DNA from: Actinomycetes bacterium
GTDB taxonomy: Bacteria > Actinomycetota > Acidimicrobiia > Acidimicrobiales > Bog-793
Direction: 5' to 3'
NCBI GenBank assembly: GCA_021823365.1
Contig: JAKAOD010000094.1
Location: 1-9,146 of the forward strand
Length of the DNA stretch: 9,146 bases
Shown here: in pieces, positions 1-5,279 of the stretch
Layout of the letters: each line of letters begins with the position of its first letter
Numbering within the stretch: the first letter of the stretch is position 1
Translations under genes and position numbers: made by a program
The notes under the pieces: model-generated
The model's database searches: none
What the model was told of the DNA's origin: nothing
What the model saw: the letters and a program-made list of their open reading frames with translations, nothing else

Positions 1-804
1 CTCGACCATGGCGAGCAGGCGTCCGGGCCGCGCCGATCTCCCCACCCAGAAGCCGCGCCCCGGCCACGCCTGCAGGAGCGCCATGCCCACGAAGAAGAGG
101 CCCAGCGCGCCGGTCACCAGCCGCCCGAGGCGCCGCCCACGCCACGCGGACTCCGGGAGCGCCAGGAGCCCGCCCGCCACGGCGTAGAAGAGCACCGCGC
201 CGGGAAGGCCGAACGCCCAGGACTGGCCATGGCTGAACGTGCCCCCGAACGCCTCGCCGACCACCCACACGACGAGCCCCCATCCCACGCTCACCAGGCC
301 CGCGGCCCGGGACCAGCGGCCGCGGGGCGCGAGCACGAGCGCGAGCCCGATCCCGATCTGGGTCCAGACCACGGCGGCGGCCACCTCGACCGGATGGTTG
401 GTCCAGACGGTCGTGCCGGCGACGACGAGACGGTGGATCCAACCCGGGGAGCCGAGCTCCGCGGGCTTCACGACCCCTTCGGGCATCCCGAGGGGCATGC
501 TGGCCTGCATCTGGAGCAGGCCGTCGAGCAGCCAGAGCAGCCCGAAACCGACACGGAGGAACCGGCGCGCGGGGGGCTCGGCGCTCGTGACCACCGCCCC
601 TGGCCCGCCGGGCCGTGCCGGTGCCGCCCCACCCAGGTGGGAAGGGCCTCCCCGGCGGAGCTGGAAGGTGAACCAGAGGTTCCAGGCGAGCGCCATGCCG
701 ACGCCGACCGCCAGGATGAGCAGGAACTGGTGGAGGATCGCCGTGTGGAAGGCCGCCACGACGAGCGGGTTGTCGGCCCGGAGCGAGTTGGACATCCCCG
801 GCAT
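1..804 (-). CDS. Uncharacterised multi-pass membrane protein (partial, 3' end off the left edge)
   Basis: 268 codons are open from ATG 804 to position 1 with no stop, so the C-terminus is missing. The start is well bounded: an in-frame TGA at 810-808 lies two codons upstream, making ATG 804 the first possible start. A GGGAG (819-815) sits 10 nt upstream; Met4 (795) is the alternative. Hydrophobic segments lie at about residues 16-47, 84-100, 138-160, 165-185, 200-217 and 226-246. A Gly/Pro/Ala-rich hydrophilic linker covers about 50-82. Notable motifs are LLWLLDGLLQMQ (89-100), a Met/Pro stretch after it, VVGEAFGGTF (181-190) and PGAVLFYA (201-208). From memory this resembles uncharacterised actinobacterial integral membrane proteins with DGxLQ and GExxGG motifs, but I cannot name a function or substrate. 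It follows rarA after 59 nt on the same strand, so it may be read from the same transcript or its own promoter. The reading frame is confident; the role is unknown. Confidence 0.78.
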   Translation of the reverse strand, partial: MPGMSNSLRADNPLVVAAFHTAILHQFLLILAVGVGMALAWNLWFTFQLRRGGPSHLGGAAPARPGGPGAVVTSAEPPARRFLRVGFGLLWLLDGLLQMQASMPLGMPEGVVKPAELGSPGWIHRLVVAGTTVWTNHPVEVAAAVVWTQIGIGLALVLAPRGRWSRAAGLVSVGWGLVVWVVGEAFGGTFSHGQSWAFGLPGAVLFYAVAGGLLALPESAWRGRRLGRLVTGALGLFFVGMALLQAWPGRGFWVGRSARPGRLLAMVE

Positions 805-863
805 CGCTCACCGTCTCCCAGGAGCTGCCGGGCCGGACATCGCCGCACAAGCTAACCGTCTGC
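805..863 (-). other. rarA / membrane-protein intergenic gap
   Basis: This 59-nt spacer separates the rarA stop (866-864) from the membrane protein ATG (804). It contains a 10-codon mini-ORF (840-808), the GGGAG ribosome-binding candidate (819-815) and a TAGCTT box (854-849) that fits a loose TANNNT -10 element without a recognisable -35. No hairpin followed by a T-run is visible, so I see no intrinsic terminator after rarA, and readthrough into the membrane protein gene is plausible. Confidence 0.5.
808..840 (-). other. 10-codon mini-ORF directly upstream of the membrane protein gene
   Basis: ATG 840 opens a frame reading MSGPAAPGRR and stops at TGA 810-808, three bases before the downstream ATG at 804 and in the same frame. 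It has no good ribosome-binding site of its own. It may be a chance short frame, a leader peptide for translational coupling, or the remains of a longer N-terminus cut by the TGA. Nothing in its codons suggests amino-acid attenuation. Confidence 0.2.
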
Positions 864-2219
864 TCAGGTCCTCCTTCGCGCGCCTCGTTCGTCGTGCACG
901 CGCAGCCGCCAGAGCCGCGCGGCCACCTCGGCCTCCACGCCGTGGCTGGACGGCTCGTAGTAGACGTGCCCCTCGAGCGCGGCGGGCCGGTACTGCTGGT
1001 CGACCCAGCCTTCGGGCCAGTCGTGGGGGTAGCGGTACCCCGCGCCGTGGCCGATCCGCTCGGCGGCGCGGTAGTGGCTGTCGCGCAGGTGTGCCGGCAC
1101 CTCGCCGCGCACCTCCCCGCGCACGTCGCCGCGGGCTCGGCCGAGCGCCAGGGTCACCCGGTTCGACTTCGGCGCGCAGGCGAGATAGACGACCGCGTGC
1201 GCGAGGTTCAGCGCGGCCTCCGGCAGCCCCACCAACTCCACCGCGCGCGCGGCGGCGTCGGCGACGACGAGCGCCTGGGGGTCCGCCATGCCGATGTCCT
1301 CGCTCGCCAGGATGACGAGCCGGCGTGCCACGAAGCGCGCGTCCTCTCCGGCCTCGAGCATCCGCGCCATCCAGTACAGGCCCGCGTCGGGGTCCGAGCC
1401 TCGGACGGACTTGATGAAGGCGCTCACCTGGTCGTAGTGCTCGTCCACCCCCTGGTGGTAGAGGCGCCCCGCGCGGGCGCGCACGACGTCGTCGACGGTG
1501 ACGGCGACCCTCGACGCGTCAGAGGCCGGCCCGGCGTGCCCGGCGCGCCCTTCGCGCGCCGAGGCGAGCGCGACGGCGACCTCGAGCGTCGTGAGCGCGG
1601 CACGCGCGTCCCCCTCCGCCGCGCCGACGACGGCGCCCACCGTCTCGTCGTCGGCCTCGGCGTGCTCGACGTCGAGGCCGCGCCGCACCAGCGCCGCCAT
1701 GTCGTCGTCGCCGATCGGCTCGAGCCGCCATAACGTCGCGCGGCTCATGAGCGGCGCGTTCACCTCGAAGAACGGGTTCTCCGTCGTCGCGCCGATGAGC
1801 ACGACGAGCCCGTCTTCGACCGCGGGAAGCAAGACGTCCTGCTGCGCCTTGTTGAACCTGTGGACCTCGTCCAAGAACAGAATGGTGCCCCGCGCCTCTT
1901 CCCCCAGGCGCCGCCGCGCCCCGTCGATGGCCTCGCGGACGTCCTTCACCCCGGCGGTCACCGCGGAGAGCGCCACCATCTCCTTTCTCGTCGCGACCGC
2001 GACGAGCCGCGCGAGCGTCGTCTTGCCGCTGCCCGGCGGCCCCCAGAGCACCACCGAAGAGAGCCGGTCGCGTTCGACGAGCACGCGCAGGGGCGCACCC
2101 GGGCCGACGAGGTGGCGCTGCCCCACCACCTCGTCGAGGGAGCGGGGCCGCAGGCGGGCGGCGAGGGGCGCACGAGATCGCAGCCGCTCCTCGGCCGCGG
2201 CCTCGAAGAGCCCGGTCAT
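864..2219 (-). CDS. rarA: Replication-associated recombination protein A (RarA/MgsA family AAA+ ATPase)
   Basis: 451 residues, the usual size for the family. RarA is a cytoplasmic AAA+ ATPase of the clamp-loader clade that acts at stalled or gapped replication forks together with SSB and RecA. Visible motifs: the N-terminal RPRSLDEVVGQRHLVG (24-39), Walker A GPPGSGKTT (60-68), Walker B ILFLDEVHRF (113-122), sensor 1 GATTENPFF (143-151), an arginine-finger SR at 159-160, and sensor 2 GDARAAL (203-209). The C-terminal half carries the family's oligomerisation region with YDQVSAFIKSVRGSDPDAGLY (262-282, given in part), ASEDIGMADP (305-314), HLRDSHY (377-383) and YRYPHDWPEGWV (395-406). ATG 2219 overlaps the aspS stop as ATGA (2219-2216), implying translational coupling; GGGAG lies immediately before the ATG, too close to act as a normal ribosome-binding site. 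A short triplicated GDVR/GEVR/GEVP stretch (364-375) is the only oddity. The family assignment is secure; the fork role is family knowledge. Confidence 0.96.
   Translation of the reverse strand: MTGLFEAAAEERLRSRAPLAARLRPRSLDEVVGQRHLVGPGAPLRVLVERDRLSSVVLWGPPGSGKTTLARLVAVATRKEMVALSAVTAGVKDVREAIDGARRRLGEEARGTILFLDEVHRFNKAQQDVLLPAVEDGLVVLIGATTENPFFEVNAPLMSRATLWRLEPIGDDDMAALVRRGLDVEHAEADDETVGAVVGAAEGDARAALTTLEVAVALASAREGRAGHAGPASDASRVAVTVDDVVRARAGRLYHQGVDEHYDQVSAFIKSVRGSDPDAGLYWMARMLEAGEDARFVARRLVILASEDIGMADPQALVVADAAARAVELVGLPEAALNLAHAVVYLACAPKSNRVTLALGRARGDVRGEVRGEVPAHLRDSHYRAAERIGHGAGYRYPHDWPEGWVDQQYRPAALEGHVYYEPSSHGVEAEVAARLWRLRVHDERGARRRT
1098..1133 (-). repeat. Three 12-nt tandem units within rarA
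   Basis: Three imperfect 12-nt units (1098-1109, 1110-1121, 1122-1133) encode GDVR-GEVR-GEVP at RarA residues 364-375, just before the conserved HLRDSHY motif. Each differs from its neighbour by one or two bases. The reading frame is kept, and the repeat falls in a stretch that varies in length across the family, so it is probably a neutral local expansion. Confidence 0.6.
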
Positions 2220-3961
2220 CTCCCGGCGATCCGGATCCCGAGCTCCGCGAGCGACGACGCCGGCAACGGCTTGGGCGCCCCGGTCAAGGGGTCGGAGCCC
2301 GACTGGGTCTTCGGGAAGGCGACCACCTCGCGGATGCTCTCCTCGCCGGCGAGGACGGCGACGAGCCTGTCGATGCCGAACGCGAAGCCCGCGTGCGGCG
2401 GCGCGCCGTAGCGGAAGGCGTTCATGAGGAACCCGAAGCGCGACTCGGCGTCCTCGTCGGAGACGCCGAGCGCCTTGAACACCCGTGCCTGGACGTCGGC
2501 GCGGTGGATCCGGACGCTCCCCGATCCGAGCTCCCAGCCGTTCAGCACGAGGTCGTAGGCCTGCGAGCGCACCGACAGGGGGTCGGTCTCGATCCGGTCG
2601 AGATCGTCGGGGTGCGGCATGGTGAACGGGTGGTGCGCGGCCGCGGGGTGCCCGTCCGCGCCGATCGCCTCGAAGAGCGGGAACTGGACCACCCAGACGT
2701 AGCGGTGCGGCCCCTCCCCCACCGGCTTGGCGGCCAGCTCGACCCGCAGCTGGCCGAGGACGGTGCAGGCCGTGCGGTGCTCGTCGGCCACCACGAGGAC
2801 GAGATCGCCCGGCGCCGCCCCGGTCGCGCGTAAAAGGCCCTCTCGTTCTTCCTCCGAGAGGACGCGGGCGAGCGGCGAGTCGAGGGAGCTCCCGCCCCCG
2901 CCCTCGCGCTCGTTGACACGGAACCAGGCAAGTCCCCTCGCCCCGAGGGCCTTCGCCCGCTCGACGAGCGCGTCGAGCGCGGCGCGGCTCGTCCCCGAGC
3001 CGCCTCGGACCTGGAGGCCCTTCACCGCCGGCGCGGCGAGCGCGCGGACCTCGCTCGACGCGAAGACCTCGCCGAGGTCCACGATCGCGGTCTCGATCCG
3101 GAGGTCCGGCTTGTCGGTCCCGTAGCGGTCGAGCGCCTCTGCCCACGACATCTGCTCGATCGCCGGCGGGCGCGAGCCGGTCGCGGCCTCCGCGGCGTCG
3201 AGCACCGCCTCGGAGACGAAGCCGAGCACGTCGTCTTGGGTGACGAACGACGCCTCCATGTCGAGCTGGGTGAACTCGAACTGGCGATCCGCGCGCAGGT
3301 CCTCGTCCCGCAGGCACCGTGCGATCTGGTAGTAGCGGTCCACCCCCCCGACCATGAGCAGCTGCTTGGCGATCTGGGGGCTCTGCGGAAGGACGTAGAA
3401 GGTGCCGGGGTGGAGCCGGCTCGGCACCGCGAACTCGCGCGCGCCCTCGGGGGTCGGCGACCAGAGCAGCGGGGTCTCGACCTCGCAGAACCCCTGGCGC
3501 TCCATCGCCCTGCGGATCGCCGAGACGACCGTCGCCCGCAGCCGGAGGTTCGCCTGCATCCGCGGACGGCGGAGGTCCACGTAGCGGTGGCGGAGCCGCA
3601 CGGCCTCCTCGACGTCGGCCCGGTCCTCCACGAGGAACGGCGGCGGCTCGGCGACCGAGAGGACCTCGACCGTGCAGTCCCCGATCTCCACCTCCCCGGT
3701 CTCGAGGTTCGGGTTCTCCATCCCTTCGGGCCGGCGGCGCACCACGCCCGACACACAGACGACGTACTCGCTGCGGAGATCGACCGAGGTGTCCACGACG
3801 CACTGGACGATCCCGCTGCGGTCGCGCAGGTCGACGAACGCCAGGTGCTCGCCGTGCTCGCGCCGCCGGGCGACCCATCCGCAGAGCCGCACCCGCGCGC
3901 CCACGTCGTCGAGGCCCACCTCGCCGCAGAGCCCCGTCCGCATCGACGTCGCGCCCGTCAT
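2216..3961 (-). CDS. aspS: Aspartyl-tRNA synthetase, bacterial type (possibly non-discriminating Asp/Asn)
   Basis: 581 residues, close to the usual 590 of bacterial AspRS. It is a cytoplasmic class IIb enzyme that attaches aspartate to tRNA. Order of domains: N-terminal OB-fold anticodon domain (about 8-108, with LCGWVARRREHG at 26-37 and FVDLRDRSGIVQ at 42-53), class II motif 1 (GFCEVETPLL, 157-166), motif 2 (about 209-239, with RCLRDEDLRADRQFEFTQLD at 215-234), the bacterial GAD insertion (about 285-415) and motif 3 (GFAFGIDRLVAVLAG, 525-539). ATG 3961 overlaps the hisS stop as ATGA and has GGGAGG (3974-3969) 7 nt upstream, which supports this start over Met7 (3943). His36 and Gly80 (in RRRPEGMENPNLETGE, 75-90) match the residues that mark non-discriminating AspRS in Pseudomonas aeruginosa; such enzymes also make Asp-tRNA(Asn) for GatCAB. 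The synthetase call is certain; the Asn-side activity is inference. Confidence 0.97.
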   Translation of the reverse strand: MTGATSMRTGLCGEVGLDDVGARVRLCGWVARRREHGEHLAFVDLRDRSGIVQCVVDTSVDLRSEYVVCVSGVVRRRPEGMENPNLETGEVEIGDCTVEVLSVAEPPPFLVEDRADVEEAVRLRHRYVDLRRPRMQANLRLRATVVSAIRRAMERQGFCEVETPLLWSPTPEGAREFAVPSRLHPGTFYVLPQSPQIAKQLLMVGGVDRYYQIARCLRDEDLRADRQFEFTQLDMEASFVTQDDVLGFVSEAVLDAAEAATGSRPPAIEQMSWAEALDRYGTDKPDLRIETAIVDLGEVFASSEVRALAAPAVKGLQVRGGSGTSRAALDALVERAKALGARGLAWFRVNEREGGGGSSLDSPLARVLSEEEREGLLRATGAAPGDLVLVVADEHRTACTVLGQLRVELAAKPVGEGPHRYVWVVQFPLFEAIGADGHPAAAHHPFTMPHPDDLDRIETDPLSVRSQAYDLVLNGWELGSGSVRIHRADVQARVFKALGVSDEDAESRFGFLMNAFRYGAPPHAGFAFGIDRLVAVLAGEESIREVVAFPKTQSGSDPLTGAPKPLPASSLAELGIRIAGR

Positions 3962-5277
3962 CTCCGGCCCTCCCGTCCGGGCGCGCCCTCGCCGGGCGCA
4001 CCGGCGACTGCGTCGCGCACCGCGTCGACGACGGCGGCGATCGGCACGGGCTCCTGGTCGCCGCCGGATCGCAGGGGTCGCACGAGCACGGTGCCCGCCG
4101 CCGCCTCCGCCGGACCGACGATCAGGGCGACGGCCGCGCCCGAGCGGTCGGCGAGCTTCATCTGCGCCTTCATCGAGCGGCCGTCGAACGCACGGTCGCT
4201 CGCGAGCCCTGCCTGGCGGAGCCTGGCGGTGATCGCGCGCGCGGCGTCGCCGCCGGCGACGTCGACGACGAAGGCGTCGAGCGCTGGCGGGTCGACGGGG
4301 AAGACCCCTTCGGCGTCGCACGCGACGAGGACGCGTTCGATCCCCATGCCGAAGCCGACACCCGGCGTGGGGGGTCCTCCGAGCATCTCCACCAGCCCGT
4401 CGTAGCGTCCGCCGCCGCACAGCGCGTTCTGCGCCGCCTCGATGGCCCCCGACGCGAACTCGAAGGTCGTGCGCGTGTAGTAGTCGAACCCACGTACGAG
4501 CCGGGGATCGATCTCGAAGGCGACGCCGAGCGAGCCGAGGCCCTCTCGGACACGGACGAAATGCGCCGCGCACTCCACGCAGAGGTGGTCGACGAGCTTC
4601 GGCGCCGTGCTCGTGACGGCCCGGCACTCGGGGCGCTTGCAGTCGAACACCCGCATGGGATTGGCCCGGAAGCGCTCTCGGTGCTCGTCGCACAGCTCGC
4701 CTCGGTGCGCCTCGAAGAACGCGCGCACGTCCACGAGGTACGCGGGACGGCACGCGGCGTCTCCCATGGAGCCGATGCGCAACGAGTAGTCGGCGAGACC
4801 CAACGTCGCGAAGTACGCGTGCGCGACCCAGATCACCTCCACGTCGAGGTCGGCGTCGGCGACGCCGAGCGCCTCGATGCCGAGCTGGTGGTGCTGGCGG
4901 TAGCGCGCGGCCTGGGGGCGCTCGTGGCGCAGCAGCGGCGCCAGGTACCACGCCTTCCACGGCAGGCCGGGGCGGTGCTGCAGGTACGCGCGCACGACCG
5001 ACGCGGTCCCCTCGGGGCGCAGCGCCAGCATCTGGCCGTCGCGGTCGGCGAACTCGTACATCTCCTTGCCCACGACGTCGTTCTGCTCGCCGATGCCGCG
5101 CCGGAACACCCACGCGTACTCGAATACCGGGCTCTGGATGAGGCCGTACCCCGCGGGCTCGACGAGCGCCCGGAAGCGCGCCGCGGCCTCTTCGAACCGC
5201 CACGACTCGGGCCAGAGGAGGTCCCTCGTGCCGGTCGGGGCGCGCGGCGGCACGCGATCGCCGGGTCCTTCGGTCAC
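3958..5277 (-). CDS. hisS: Histidyl-tRNA synthetase
   Basis: 439 residues, slightly above the usual 420-430. It is a cytoplasmic class IIa enzyme charging tRNA(His). I chose GTG 5277 because GAAGG (5289-5285) lies 7 nt upstream and because it starts right after the rel stop; the frame stays open further upstream, but only as antisense-free GC-rich noise inside rel. Motifs: TGTRDLLWPES (15-25, motif 1 region), LRPEGTASVVRAYL (86-99), motif 2 PLLRHERPQAARYRQHHQ (114-131), the HisA signature LVRGFDYYTRTTFEF (260-274), and GGGRYDGLVEMLGG (288-301) with motif 3 GVGFGMGIER (306-315). The C-terminal anticodon-binding domain covers about 332-425. Residues 213-236 hold four cysteines (C213, C218, C233, C236) that look like a metal site. 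Motif 2 reads QAARYRQHHQ where most family members have QxGRYRQFxQ. It overlaps aspS by 4 nt (ATGA). Confidence 0.97.
   Translation of the reverse strand: MTEGPGDRVPPRAPTGTRDLLWPESWRFEEAAARFRALVEPAGYGLIQSPVFEYAWVFRRGIGEQNDVVGKEMYEFADRDGQMLALRPEGTASVVRAYLQHRPGLPWKAWYLAPLLRHERPQAARYRQHHQLGIEALGVADADLDVEVIWVAHAYFATLGLADYSLRIGSMGDAACRPAYLVDVRAFFEAHRGELCDEHRERFRANPMRVFDCKRPECRAVTSTAPKLVDHLCVECAAHFVRVREGLGSLGVAFEIDPRLVRGFDYYTRTTFEFASGAIEAAQNALCGGGRYDGLVEMLGGPPTPGVGFGMGIERVLVACDAEGVFPVDPPALDAFVVDVAGGDAARAITARLRQAGLASDRAFDGRSMKAQMKLADRSGAAVALIVGPAEAAAGTVLVRPLRSGGDQEPVPIAAVVDAVRDAVAGAPGEGAPGREGRR
3969..3974 (-). promoter_or_regulatory. aspS ribosome-binding site
   Basis: GGGAGG on the minus strand lies 7 nt before ATG 3961, inside the last codons of hisS. 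It is the strongest well-spaced Shine-Dalgarno match in the window. It fixes the aspS start and suggests that aspS is not purely dependent on translational coupling with hisS. Confidence 0.75.
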
Positions 5278-5279
5278 CG

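Noticed and set aside
309..330. Defence, mobile or phage module in the accessory sense
   Set aside because: No transposase, integrase, toxin, nuclease or phage motif was found anywhere in the window; all large frames belong to housekeeping families or the one unknown membrane protein.
468..848. A 126-codon minus-strand frame inside the membrane protein gene
   Set aside because: It is an Arg/Ser-rich shifted reading of the membrane protein, whose own frame gives hydrophobic segments and a bounded start.
239..1315. Long plus-strand open frames at 229-855, 239-1315 and 894-1733
   Set aside because: They lie antisense to the membrane protein gene and rarA, have low-complexity Arg/Pro/Ala composition and show no family motifs.
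864..4001. A continuous 1045-codon minus-strand frame spanning rarA and much of aspS
   Set aside because: The part above 2219 is the wrong frame of aspS; GC-rich DNA rarely has stops. Only the portion from ATG 2219 matches RarA.
3236..4405. A 389-codon plus-strand frame opposite aspS and hisS
   Set aside because: It is an antisense shadow of two well-supported synthetase genes, with no recognisable domain.
2216..5203. A 995-codon minus-strand frame that would extend aspS into hisS
   Set aside because: Upstream of 3961 it is an out-of-frame reading of hisS, Arg/Ala/Pro-rich with no domain; aspS has a good start and ribosome-binding site at 3961.
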